DNA from: Ruminococcus bovis
GTDB taxonomy: Bacteria > Bacillota > Clostridia > Oscillospirales > Acutalibacteraceae
Direction of reading: 5' to 3'
Assembly: GCF_005601135.1 (NCBI RefSeq)
Contig: NZ_CP039381.1
Location: 927,941-991,940, forward strand
Length of the DNA: 64,000 nucleotides
In this document: piece after piece, positions 27,636-36,678 of the stretch
How positions within the stretch are numbered: the stretch's first letter is position 1
How the letters are laid out: each line of letters begins with the position of its first letter
Program-made: the position numbers and the translations under genes
The notes under the pieces: model-generated
What the model was told of the DNA's origin: nothing
What the model saw: only the letters and a program-made list of their open reading frames with translations
Database searches by the model: none

Positions 27636-30600
27636 TTATCTCTTTTTCTTAGACTTTAGAGAAAATACTTGTTTACCGATTTGCTGAATATCCTTTTCAA
27701 ACAGATACATATTTACAAATCTAAGTACAAACCAAAGACCAATACAGAAAATCATAATTGTTAGTGCAACACCTGTTGGGAACAGAGAAACTGTAATAGG
27801 TGAGGCCTGACCACCACCGGCTACAATATCCTTATTCTGCTGTACCTGACTGTTATATGTTGTGTAGTTCTTAACAAGACTGGTTAAGAAGGTAAAGATA
27901 GAAACCATCAAGCCACAACTTGCACCTAATTCAAGGCATAAATGGTTAAATGCACTTGTAACTTTTAGAGACTTTGTTGAGGCAATTTCTTCTTTCTTCT
28001 TACCATACTTAAACATAACATAAACAAAGTAAAATGGCACTATAAATGAAAGAATAATATCCACTGCATAGTTAGAGTCCTCTTTGCAAAGGATTTGCAT
28101 TTTCTTAATAATGCTACCTAGCCATACAACAAAATATACTACAGAAAATATTATGGAAAAGAAAAGTCTTGTACCTATTGATGGTTCTTTCTTAACATAG
28201 TTTTCTTCTTTTTCTGTATCTTCATCTGATTTTTCTTCAGTAAAATTTTCATCATCTTCATCATCAAATCTGTCAGGATTTGCATTAGGATGAGTCTTGT
28301 ACTTAAAGATAAATGTATTCTTTAGCTTACTTCTGTATAGGAATGCAAATCCCAGTAGTAAGATTATACCAAGAATACTTGCAAGTGTACCTACTAAGTA
28401 ACCTGATGGTAGGTAGCTAATTTCAATCTTGTGTTTACCGGCAGTAATATCAAATGCAAGTAAAGCACCACCGACTTTCTTAGTATCTACTTTTTCACCG
28501 TCAACCTTAACAGTCCAACCATCTTCATATACAATAGAAGTATAGAATAGACCATCTGTGTTGCTTTCTAACACACCGTTAAGCTGAGTATCAGTACACT
28601 TAGTAGCCTTTAAAGTATTTTGTGCTAACTTATTATAGCCTTCTTTAAATACATCATCGTTAATCTTTGCAACATGTAAAGCAAAGTTACCTGTTGCAGT
28701 ATTTGGCAAGTTATCAAGACTAACACTTAACTTGTCACCCTTAGCAAAGTTACCTGCATTAAGAATATATGGTCGGCTAATATCCCCATCCTGCTTAATG
28801 GAAGAACCATTCTTCTTAATATTAATTGCTTGAGTTTCCAGTGAAGTACCGTAGTAAACACCATATACATAGTAACTACCGGCTTCATTAATATCATAAG
28901 TAAATTCCATATTAGAAGCAGAACTTGCACCATTAGTATTGAATGAATAGTCATAACCCATCATTGAGTCTTCATAATACTTGTTAACCTGATATGATGT
29001 AACATTTGCAGTTGATGTAACATTAGTCATCTTTATTTCACTAAATACATCTTTGTTGATACCGGTAATATCTCTAAAGAATTCATTTTGCTTCTGAATT
29101 GCATTTAGTTCACTAAAGTCATCAGGGTCTCTGGTTTCCAGAGTGTATTTAGTAGCATTTTTATTGCCTACAAAACCCATTGGTAGGTAGTAATTATTTT
29201 TAAGTAATACTTCGTTATTATTTGTATAAGCCGGTGACATATAGTCAGTAGCTGAATATGTACCATCTCTTGAGATTAAATACTTAACATTTAAGAAAAG
29301 GTTTGTTACAGGAGTACTTTCTCTATAAGTATATCTATTACCACTTTGCCAACCTTGGCAACCAAATTCTTCAAGGAACTTTGTAACAGAAACATTACTC
29401 ATTGATGAGAACTGTGAAATACCGTTATAGCCGTTAAGACTTGCATCATTAAGTGTCTGAGTCTTGGTCATTTCAGCTCTCCACATATCAACTGTGTTTG
29501 TTTCTAAGTTGTTCATTGCTCTGATAACATCAGCAGTTACTGCTTCACCTTCAGGATAGTTAGCAGTACTTGTTGAGCTAACTGCTTCAATACCCTTGTA
29601 TCCGGCAATAAACATTTCTACAAGTACCAAAGTAAATACAACTAAATCAAGTACAACTCTTGGATAAATCTTGAAGATATACAGACCTGTTGCTACTGTT
29701 AGAATACAGATTAGTAGGAATGAACCCCATACTACTGTACCTGTTTGGATTGTTGAAGAAATCACACAAAGAAGTAAACTTCCCAAGAATCCAAGTAGCA
29801 CATCCCAAATTCTGGCCTTTTCAATAAGTGTATATGCTCTATATGCCATAACAACAAGTACAAAGCTAAACAGGTAAGCAAATCTATGAGGAATCATATT
29901 TGTAAAATGCATACCATGCCATACATAGTCAAGTACATTTACATTGAAACTTGCTACAAGGAATGCAAGTAAACCGATTGAAAAAGCCTTTGCTCTCCAA
30001 GTAACTTTTCTTGCGCTTAAGAACATAATACCAAAGAACAATGCTGCCATACCACAAGCAATGTTAGGTAGGTTTTCCTTAGTTGACGGTGTAATAAAGT
30101 CAAGTGACTGTGACATTATTTCAGACCAATTATAATATGTTCTGATTGTATCAGGCCAACTGTTATTTGTACTGTATGTAAGTTGTAATCCGTTAAATGC
30201 CGGTAATGAAATAAACGAGGTAATCATCAAAGCAATAACAGAGAAAATTGCAGTTCTTGCAAGTCTGCTGAAAAATTCTTTCCAGCCATTCCAGTACATA
30301 ATGCTATAACCGATAAAGCATAGGAATGTAAAGATACAAGCAAATAAACCTACATAGTAGTTAGCAATAACTGATAAAGCAAGGGAGATTGTATATAGAC
30401 AGAACTTGTTTTCTCTCCATAGCATCACCATACCAAGTGCTACAAGTGGTAGCATAGCTACTGTGTTTAGCCAAATAACATTCCAATAGTAGCCCATAAA
30501 GAATGCACAACAACCGTAACCAACTGAGAAAAATACAAGTGGTAAGCCGTTTTTGTGGAAAGTTTTCTTTAGGAAGATAGCAGTAAAGCCACCTGCACAA

Positions 30601-31004
30601 CCAACCTCTACACATACGGAAAGCATCAAGAATTCTCTTAGGAAACTTGCCGGTACAAATGCAGTTAAGAAGTTAATAGGGCTTGCTACATAATAGGAAA
30701 GTAGGGTAAGATAGTTGCCACCCATACCGTTAGTCCATGAATGTAACAAACTTTGACCTGAGATTATCTTATCCTGAAAATCTACAAGGAAAGGATAATA
30801 CTGATGCCAAAGGTCAACAACAAGGATTTGTTGGTCACCAAATGGTGCAAATCTCTTGATTGCAAAGTTAAGCAACATAATTAAGAAAGGTAGGACAAAG
30901 GCAAGAATTACGAATGAGTTGTTGCTGAAAAATCTTCCCAGTCCTTTTTTTGCCTGAGTGTACATTCTTGATGTATCAATCAGTTGTTTTGTTTTTTTAG
31001 ACAT
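27636..31004 (-). CDS. YfhO-family membrane glycosyltransferase with C-terminal extension
   Basis: A 1122-residue protein. The first 450 residues are polytopic, with N-terminal motifs F-G-D-Q-Q-I-L-V-V-D-L-W-H-Q-Y-Y-P and S-W-T-N-G-M-G-G-N-Y typical of YfhO. An extracytoplasmic region follows (about 480-880), then a membrane helix. Residues from about 920 are unusual: an acidic linker, then three or four more membrane segments that may be a small DUF4234-like domain. In Bacillus, YfhO works with a CsbB-type sugar-lipid synthase and a GtcA flippase to glycosylate lipoteichoic acid; gtrB and gtrA homologues lie about 3.4 kb away. SD GGAGG precedes the ATG. Confidence 0.88.
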   Translation of the reverse strand: MSKKTKQLIDTSRMYTQAKKGLGRFFSNNSFVILAFVLPFLIMLLNFAIKRFAPFGDQQILVVDLWHQYYPFLVDFQDKIISGQSLLHSWTNGMGGNYLTLLSYYVASPINFLTAFVPASFLREFLMLSVCVEVGCAGGFTAIFLKKTFHKNGLPLVFFSVGYGCCAFFMGYYWNVIWLNTVAMLPLVALGMVMLWRENKFCLYTISLALSVIANYYVGLFACIFTFLCFIGYSIMYWNGWKEFFSRLARTAIFSVIALMITSFISLPAFNGLQLTYSTNNSWPDTIRTYYNWSEIMSQSLDFITPSTKENLPNIACGMAALFFGIMFLSARKVTWRAKAFSIGLLAFLVASFNVNVLDYVWHGMHFTNMIPHRFAYLFSFVLVVMAYRAYTLIEKARIWDVLLGFLGSLLLCVISSTIQTGTVVWGSFLLICILTVATGLYIFKIYPRVVLDLVVFTLVLVEMFIAGYKGIEAVSSTSTANYPEGEAVTADVIRAMNNLETNTVDMWRAEMTKTQTLNDASLNGYNGISQFSSMSNVSVTKFLEEFGCQGWQSGNRYTYRESTPVTNLFLNVKYLISRDGTYSATDYMSPAYTNNNEVLLKNNYYLPMGFVGNKNATKYTLETRDPDDFSELNAIQKQNEFFRDITGINKDVFSEIKMTNVTSTANVTSYQVNKYYEDSMMGYDYSFNTNGASSASNMEFTYDINEAGSYYVYGVYYGTSLETQAINIKKNGSSIKQDGDISRPYILNAGNFAKGDKLSVSLDNLPNTATGNFALHVAKINDDVFKEGYNKLAQNTLKATKCTDTQLNGVLESNTDGLFYTSIVYEDGWTVKVDGEKVDTKKVGGALLAFDITAGKHKIEISYLPSGYLVGTLASILGIILLLGFAFLYRSKLKNTFIFKYKTHPNANPDRFDDEDDENFTEEKSDEDTEKEENYVKKEPSIGTRLFFSIIFSVVYFVVWLGSIIKKMQILCKEDSNYAVDIILSFIVPFYFVYVMFKYGKKKEEIASTKSLKVTSAFNHLCLELGASCGLMVSIFTFLTSLVKNYTTYNSQVQQNKDIVAGGGQASPITVSLFPTGVALTIMIFCIGLWFVLRFVNMYLFEKDIQQIGKQVFSLKSKKKR

Positions 31005-31054
31005 ACTTTTTCCTCCATATTTATGAAGTAGTTCTTTTTTACCTATACTATTTT

Positions 31055-31083
31055 ATTGTACCATCTATTTGCTACAAGGTAAA
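31055..31083 (-). promoter_or_regulatory. Candidate promoter of yfhO
   Basis: On the minus strand TTTACC (31083-31078) and TACAAT (31060-31055) are 17 bases apart. The first 25-base repeat next to the insertion sequence begins only six bases further upstream, so the element inserted just outside the promoter. Confidence 0.5.
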
Positions 31084-31088
31084 GTATG

Positions 31089-31113
31089 TTTTATTATTTT
31101 TTTGTGAATACAG
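31089..31113 (+). repeat. 25-bp direct repeat, left of the insertion sequence
   Basis: The unit begins TTTTATTATTTTTTT and ends GTGAATACAG. An exact second copy lies at 32259-32283 on the other side of the insertion sequence, followed directly by a third, slightly divergent one (32284-32305). Confidence 0.85.
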
Positions 31114-31114
31114 T

Positions 31115-32258
31115 CTGTGTTGTAAATAGATATGACCCATTTTAGGGTAAAAATAAAATACGATTTAATATTTCGCTTGTTTTACTGACTTTTGATTATG
31201 AATATTAATTAATGAATGGATTTCAATTCTAACTTTTCACTCAATAACTGCATTGGACTCTTGTAATCAAGTGTTCTCATTGTTTTGTTATTACTCCATT
31301 CCAAATGTCCTTTTAATTTTGTGTTTAATTCTTCAATATTTCTGAATGTTTCCCATTCATAGAAATATCTTTGGTCGTTTCTATGACTTCTTTCTACCTT
31401 TCCGTTGTGCCAAGGTGTTCGTGGTGGTATTAATTTATGATTTATACCTAGTTTGTTTAATTCTATTTCAAAAGGACTTTTCACTTCACTGCTCTGATAT
31501 TTATATGTGAACTCTATTCCGTTATCTGTTTGAATAGTCTGTATTTTAAACGGAAATTCTTTCAATAACATTTTCAAGAATTTGGTTGAGTTTTCAGGTG
31601 TATGTTCTTCAAACCCATATACAAATCTCATCCTTGTACATTCATCTATTGCAGTCCATTGATAAAAATGCTTTCCGTCCCTTAAAGCCTTACCTCTTAA
31701 GCAATTATATGGCACTTCTTTTACATCTATCTGCACCTTTTCTCCAGGTATTAACAGTTCCGGATATCTTCTATGCTTACGGCTCTTTTTCTTGGTCTTT
31801 TTATATTTTACTAAGCCCATTCTTTTAGCTGCATATATCATTCCTGAGTAGCTTCTTGTATATCCTTTTCTCTTTAAATCACTGTATACTCCATCCCATC
31901 CATATCTTTCATAGCACTTTTTGAAAGAATTTCTAATTTGTCTTTCTTCTCTTTTTGTGTGCCTGTTAGGATGACTATGTGGTCTGTGTGATTTAGGCAA
32001 TAGCGATTGCCAGGTACCGTCATATTGTTTACACCATCTCTTTACGCTTGAAAGACTTACACCGTACATTCTACTTGCTTTGCTTTTTCCTTTTCTTATT
32101 GCGTATTTTACTACCGCTTGCTTTTTCTTTGCTTCTTGTGTTATCATATTCATGAGGAGTACTTCTTTCTTAGGTTAATGTTTTTTAGCGATTCCATTAT
32201 ACCATATTTTGAAGTTACTCCTCTTTTTTATTGGGTCATATCATTTTAGCACATACAG
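31115..32258 (-). mobile_element. IS481-like insertion sequence
   Basis: About 1144 bases containing one transposase gene. The imperfect terminal inverted repeats read CTGTGTTGTAAATAG then ATATGACCCA at the left end, and CTGTATGTGCTAAAATG then ATATGACCCA at the right end read inward. A 25-base direct repeat sits on both flanks and a third copy lies to the right. Element ends are judged by eye and could be off by one or two bases. It separates yfhO from the GtrII-like gene. Confidence 0.75.
31209..32153 (-). CDS. IS481-like DDE transposase
   Basis: A 314-residue transposase. An N-terminal helix-turn-helix (about 10-45; A-S-R-M-Y-G-V-S-L-S-S-V-K-R-W) is followed by a basic linker and an rve-type integrase core with Asp143 (V-Q-I-D-V-K), Asp210 (Q-T-D-N-G-I-E-F) and Glu254 (H-N-G-K-V-E-R-S-H). 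The order and the PPRTPWHNGKVERSHR region suit IS481 relatives. The gene is intact and appears full length, so the element may still be active. The ribosome site is weak. Confidence 0.88.
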   Translation of the reverse strand: MNMITQEAKKKQAVVKYAIRKGKSKASRMYGVSLSSVKRWCKQYDGTWQSLLPKSHRPHSHPNRHTKREERQIRNSFKKCYERYGWDGVYSDLKRKGYTRSYSGMIYAAKRMGLVKYKKTKKKSRKHRRYPELLIPGEKVQIDVKEVPYNCLRGKALRDGKHFYQWTAIDECTRMRFVYGFEEHTPENSTKFLKMLLKEFPFKIQTIQTDNGIEFTYKYQSSEVKSPFEIELNKLGINHKLIPPRTPWHNGKVERSHRNDQRYFYEWETFRNIEELNTKLKGHLEWSNNKTMRTLDYKSPMQLLSEKLELKSIH

Positions 32259-32305
32259 TTTTATTATTTTTTTGTGAATACAGTTTTATTATTTTTTTGT
32301 GAATA
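32259..32305 (+). repeat. Tandem 25-bp repeats right of the insertion sequence
   Basis: Two adjacent units, 32259-32283 (identical to 31089-31113) and 32284-32305 (degenerate at its 3' end). Together with the left copy they suggest the element entered a short tandem array, or made a long target duplication. Confidence 0.8.
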
Positions 32306-32354
32306 TATCCTGAAACAATTTTAAGAACCGAGTAAATAATCTATTTAATTATCA

Positions 32355-34196
32355 TTATTTTAACTCAATTAATAGATAATCTCTATCACTATTACTTTTT
32401 ATTTTATAAAAATAGGTATCTTTTATAATGATTAATTTTTGATTATTATCAATTTGTTTACCTGCTTCTATTAAATTCATTTTATAATATTGTCTTAATT
32501 TTTGATCACCCCAACCCCATTTACTGGAATCACTAAGCATAACTGGTATAGTTTTCTTCAAAATCGGATATTCTTCAATCATATTTTCAACTGATTCACT
32601 AAAGCCAATTGTACCCTTAACATTTATTTGTACCGTTTTTTTATCTTTTAAAATATCACTATCATTTATAGCTTCAACGATTTGATTATTTCTAAAATCT
32701 GCATATTCTTTTTGTGATGATAAAGCATTTCCAAAAATCAAAAAATAGACAACAAAAGAAAAACTAATCATAATCTCTACTACTTTACATAAGTAATACT
32801 TTTTTTCTACACAAATAGGTAATCCTATAATTGTTATTAGAACTCCTATGCAATACATATATCGAGGATCAGTTGGTAATTCATCAAAGATAATATATGG
32901 GCCAAAAGATACACTAAATATTACAGGTATAAAAATAAATAGAGTTAATAATGTTATTAATTTATTTTGCTTTGTTTTTAACACTATATAAATAATAAAA
33001 TAAAAAGCTATTATGTAAATAAACAACAACCATATAAAATTTAAATCTTCATTCATCAAATTAAAATATTTATTCATATTAATAAATATTTTATTTAAAG
33101 AAACCTGTGGATTTATGTATGCATCTGTTTGTGTTATAGGTTGCATCAAAAAGACTTTAAACACAACTAACCCTAATATATATGAAAATGCGGATGTTAA
33201 AATATATATTATAATATTATCATTTCTTTTATCAATAAAATTAAGAAAAGCTGTTGCAATAACAAAGATCGGAAAAATACCTAGTGATGATTGATATGTA
33301 ATACACACTAAGATTGTACTTATAAAAACAAAAATTCCATACTTTAATTTATTGCACTGTCTAAACAATAATGGTACTATAGATAATAATACAGATAACG
33401 CCATATACGGTGCATCATATTTATAAGCTAAACATCTTATGAAATATGGATTTATAATCATCGGTATAATTGCAACAACAGATAGCAAACTAGTTTTTTT
33501 ATTATCAGTTATTACAGAAATAGCTATAATTCCTGCTAAAGACATAATAGCCAAAGCTAATATCTGCGGTAATGGAGAAATATCTGCCAGCCAAGAATTC
33601 ATATGTAATATCTTAGATAAAAAATCGGACATATATCTACTAAAATCACCAGAAAGTGTATATCCATGTATTACCCTTCCCGCATCATCTATATAATTAA
33701 AATTAGCTCTTATTAGTGACAAAGAGCCTATCATACAAATGCTAAAAATAATAAAATAGTGTTTTTTATATATTTTCAAGTTTTCCGTTAGATAAATAAA
33801 AATCTTTTTTATTTGTTTCGATAAAACAAATATTGCAAAAAAACCAATACCAATACCAATTATCCCTATAATAGAAATGGTTATCTTAGGATCAATATAA
33901 GATAATTTTTTTACTATACTTGGTATAGTTTTGCTATACTCAAAAAAGAAGTCTAAAAATACACAAGTAGCGAGAAACAAAGACAAAACAAACGAATATT
34001 TATCATCAAAATAACTTTTATTTATATTGATTTTTATATTCTTATCAATCATAAATAAGAGAACACATCCTAAAAATAATATTCCCGAAAACAATAATAC
34101 TCTATATCCTCTAATAATACTTGTCATTACTAATACTGGTATAGCAGAAAATAAGAAATATATTTTTCCTCTACTTAAATTACTAAAAATTTTCAT
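32355..34196 (-). CDS. GtrII-like membrane glucosyltransferase
   Basis: A 613-residue protein with about 11-12 membrane segments. The region around 175-215 (F-N-Y-I-D-D-A-G-R, then D-F-S-R-Y-M-S-D and D-I-S-P-L-P-Q) matches the glucosyltransferase GtrII family, which transfers glucose from undecaprenyl-phosphate-glucose to a surface glycan on the outer face. It is strikingly AT-rich, with many ATA and AAA codons unlike its neighbours, suggesting it came by transfer. It is divergent from gtrB (162 bases apart), and with gtrB and gtrA completes a three-part module. The acceptor is unknown. Confidence 0.75.
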   Translation of the reverse strand: MKIFSNLSRGKIYFLFSAIPVLVMTSIIRGYRVLLFSGILFLGCVLLFMIDKNIKININKSYFDDKYSFVLSLFLATCVFLDFFFEYSKTIPSIVKKLSYIDPKITISIIGIIGIGIGFFAIFVLSKQIKKIFIYLTENLKIYKKHYFIIFSICMIGSLSLIRANFNYIDDAGRVIHGYTLSGDFSRYMSDFLSKILHMNSWLADISPLPQILALAIMSLAGIIAISVITDNKKTSLLSVVAIIPMIINPYFIRCLAYKYDAPYMALSVLLSIVPLLFRQCNKLKYGIFVFISTILVCITYQSSLGIFPIFVIATAFLNFIDKRNDNIIIYILTSAFSYILGLVVFKVFLMQPITQTDAYINPQVSLNKIFINMNKYFNLMNEDLNFIWLLFIYIIAFYFIIYIVLKTKQNKLITLLTLFIFIPVIFSVSFGPYIIFDELPTDPRYMYCIGVLITIIGLPICVEKKYYLCKVVEIMISFSFVVYFLIFGNALSSQKEYADFRNNQIVEAINDSDILKDKKTVQINVKGTIGFSESVENMIEEYPILKKTIPVMLSDSSKWGWGDQKLRQYYKMNLIEAGKQIDNNQKLIIIKDTYFYKIKSNSDRDYLLIELK

Positions 34197-34305
34197 ATTA
34201 TACCCCCAAAATACCCCATTAAAGTACTTTTATATTTTATCATTTTATATATTACAAGTCAATCAAATATAATTTATATATTTTTGTTAATATATTTAAT
34301 ATTAA

Positions 34306-34334
34306 TAGACTTTTCAATTTCTATTTGATATAAT
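34306..34334 (+). promoter_or_regulatory. Promoter of gtrB-gtrA
   Basis: TAGACT at 34306-34311 and TATAAT at 34329-34334 are 17 bases apart, 24 bases before the gtrB start. AGGAGG follows at 34347-34352. Confidence 0.65.
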
Positions 34335-34358
34335 GTAAAATAGATTAGGAGGCTTATT

Positions 34359-35324
34359 ATGAGTTTAATTGACATTGTAGTACCTTGTTATAACGAAGAA
34401 GCAGGTCTTAGACATTTTGTTGAAGTTACCAACTCAGTTATAGAGGGTATTCCTGAACATAAATTTAGATATATACTTGTCAATGACGGTAGCAAGGACA
34501 AGACTTACCTTATTATGAAAGAACTTGCTAATCAATTTGACAACATTAAATACATTTCATTCTCAAGAAATTTTGGCAAAGAGGCTGCTATGTATGCAGG
34601 TTTTCAGCACACTAGTGGTGACTATGTTATTGTTATGGATGCCGACTTACAACATCCACCACAGATGTTCCCTGAAATGATTAAGGAAGTAACAGAAAAC
34701 GGTTATGACTGTTGTGCATTAAGAAGAACTGCTAGGGAAGGTGAAAGCAAGTTTAGAGAAACATTCTCAAAGCTGTTTTTTCGTATTCAAAATGCACTTT
34801 CCGAAACAAAAATGCCTTATGGTGCAGTTGACTACCGTATTATGACAAGACAAATGGTTGATTCTATTCTTGAACTTTCTGAGGCTCAGCGTTTCAGCAA
34901 AGGTCTTTTCAGTTGGGTAGGTTTCAATACCAAATGGCTACCATTTAAAACTGTAGACAGAGAACTTGGACAAACCACATGGAGTTTTTGGAAACTGTTT
35001 AAATATGCTCTTGATGGCATTACCAGTTTTTCGGTAGCACCACTTAGATTTATCAGTGGTATGGGTATTGTAATCTTTATCATTGCCTTTATCTATATTA
35101 TTATTACCTTAATTCAGACCTTGATTTTTGGTATTGATGTTCCCGGTTATGCCACAACATTAATGGTAACTCTATTTATGGGTGGTATTATGGAATTTTC
35201 TATTGGTATTGTTGGTGAATATTTAGGTAGAATTTTCATTGAAACCAAGGACAGACCTATTTATATTATTCATCACACCAATTTTGATGAAGATGAAAAA
35301 GAAACTAAGGAGAAAAATGATTAA
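34359..35324 (+). CDS. gtrB: Polyprenyl-phosphate glycosyltransferase (GtrB/CsbB type)
   Basis: A 321-residue family-2 glycosyltransferase. VVPCYNEE opens the domain, VNDGSKD lies at 41-47 and DAD at 94-96 (V-M-D-A-D-L-Q-H-P-P) is the metal-binding motif. Two C-terminal membrane helices (about 230-250 and 265-290) place it on the inner face. It should move a sugar, probably glucose or GlcNAc, from a nucleotide sugar to undecaprenyl phosphate. It overlaps gtrA by one base (TAATG). Confidence 0.92.
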   Translation: MSLIDIVVPCYNEEAGLRHFVEVTNSVIEGIPEHKFRYILVNDGSKDKTYLIMKELANQFDNIKYISFSRNFGKEAAMYAGFQHTSGDYVIVMDADLQHPPQMFPEMIKEVTENGYDCCALRRTAREGESKFRETFSKLFFRIQNALSETKMPYGAVDYRIMTRQMVDSILELSEAQRFSKGLFSWVGFNTKWLPFKTVDRELGQTTWSFWKLFKYALDGITSFSVAPLRFISGMGIVIFIIAFIYIIITLIQTLIFGIDVPGYATTLMVTLFMGGIMEFSIGIVGEYLGRIFIETKDRPIYIIHHTNFDEDEKETKEKND

Positions 35325-35782
35325 TGAAAGACTTTATCAAACAATTTTTTGACATTAAGTTTTGGAAATTTATTTTAGTCGGTATTCTTAACACAGTAGT
35401 TGGTAACGGACTAATGTTCATTTTCTACAACTTCACACCAATTAAAGACCTTGATTCTGTATTTAGCAGTGGTGGTTACTGGGTAAGTTCAGCACTTGGT
35501 TACATAATCGGTAGTATTGTCAGCTATATTCTAAACAAGCACTTTACTTTCCAAAACAAAGAAAAGGGCATTAAACCAATTCTAAAATTCTCACTAAATA
35601 TTGCTGTTTGCTACTTCCTGGCTTATGGTCTTGCAAAGCCATTTACACTATGGATTCTATCAGGTCAAAGCAAAACAATTCAAAGCAATATTGCAATGTT
35701 AGTTGGTATGTGCCTATTCGTAGCATTTAACTATATCGGTCAAAGATTCTTCGCTTTTAAAGAAAAAGAAGAAACAAAATAA
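35324..35782 (+). CDS. gtrA: GtrA-family flippase
   Basis: A 152-residue protein with four membrane segments. F-I-L-V-G-I-L-N-T-V-V-G-N-G and S-Y-I-L-N-K-H-F-T-F and a final N-Y-I-G-Q-R-F-F-A-F are the GtrA hallmarks. It is proposed to turn the undecaprenyl-phosphate sugar made by GtrB to the outer face, where YfhO or the GtrII-like protein would use it. Translation is coupled to gtrB. Confidence 0.92.
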   Translation: MKDFIKQFFDIKFWKFILVGILNTVVGNGLMFIFYNFTPIKDLDSVFSSGGYWVSSALGYIIGSIVSYILNKHFTFQNKEKGIKPILKFSLNIAVCYFLAYGLAKPFTLWILSGQSKTIQSNIAMLVGMCLFVAFNYIGQRFFAFKEKEETK

Positions 35783-35857
35783 TTAATGATTAAAGAAATA
35801 AAATTATTGAAGAAAAAAATAATAAAATAATTCTTTAATAAGTCAGTAATTACAATA

Positions 35858-35890
35858 AATACCTCTCTTTTTAGAGAGGTATTTTTATTT
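35858..35890 (+). terminator. Terminator after gtrA
   Basis: Ten-base stem (AATACCTCTC and complement) with a TTTTTA loop and a T-rich tail, 76 bases past the stop. Confidence 0.85.
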
Positions 35891-35929
35891 TTCATAATTT
35901 CTTTGTGGATTAAAATTAATCAGTTCCAT

Positions 35930-35993
35930 AAATTAGGGTTTTTCAATTTTGTTTCTGCGTTACGATAAATTAATTTTGTAAATTTGGGTTTGT
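35930..35993 (+). repeat. 64-bp dispersed repeat unit (copy in region C)
   Basis: Same unit as at 12778-12841, with the conserved TTTCTGCGTTACG centre, again joined to the left end of the composite repeat. Confidence 0.85.
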
Positions 35994-36573
35994 GAGGCTG
36001 ATTATGTAATAAAGGTTGATTTAGATAGCAACCGATTAATACATCTAATTTATAGTTTTTCCTTCCTTCAGTCATTCTATAAAAAGTGAATTGCTTTGCA
36101 ATTCACGAATGACAGCTTCCTCGTCTGAGGAAGCCAAACACAATATGTACAAATTTGTAAGTTTGTACACAAAAAAAGAAATTATACAGACCTTGTTGCC
36201 TCCCTCGCTGAGGGAGGTGGCTTTGCGTATGCAAAGACGGAAGGAGTGGTTGGAATTGTAAATTCATTTACAATTCCATATTATCTGAAACTTTCCTTTA
36301 TTTCTAACTATTAAATATAACAAGAATTATGAGTTACACTGTAGGGGCGAACATCGTTCGCCCGTAATGAAAGTGTGATACCTATGGGATTTTTGTCCTA
36401 TTTACAGACTATAAATTTATAATATCTACATAAGGCAAAGTACCTATATAAAGGCTAGTTTGTAACGGGACATCAATGATGTCCCCTACACCTGTTAGAC
36501 ATACTTTAACGATGGTATAAGGTATGATATTTTTGTAAATTTTCCTTATAGCTGATTGATTTATCTTAACCCA
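35980..36573 (+). repeat. Composite intergenic repeat, copy C
   Basis: Starts with AAATTTGGGTTTGT (35980-35993). It contains the CCTCCCTC-type module in reverse orientation (36061-36248) and the 150-base core (36341-36490) with GGGCGAAC/GTTCGCCC and GGGACATC/GATGTCCC hairpins. The right end lacks the final inverted ACAAACCCAAATTT. Apart from that it is the mirror image of copy B. It lies between convergent gtrA and the dehydratase-like gene and accounts for most of the 896-base gap. Confidence 0.82.
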
Positions 36574-36594
36574 CAATCACAATTAAAAACAAAA

Positions 36595-36615
36595 AGCCGT
36601 TGCAATGCAACGGCT
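36595..36615 (-). terminator. Terminator after the dehydratase-like gene
   Basis: Nine-base stem AGCCGTTGC and complement with a three-base loop; on the minus strand it is followed by TTTTTG. Confidence 0.85.
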
Positions 36616-36678
36616 AATTTTTATTCATTCAATAATATTAATTAAACAATATTGATACAATAATAATCATTTAAATTC

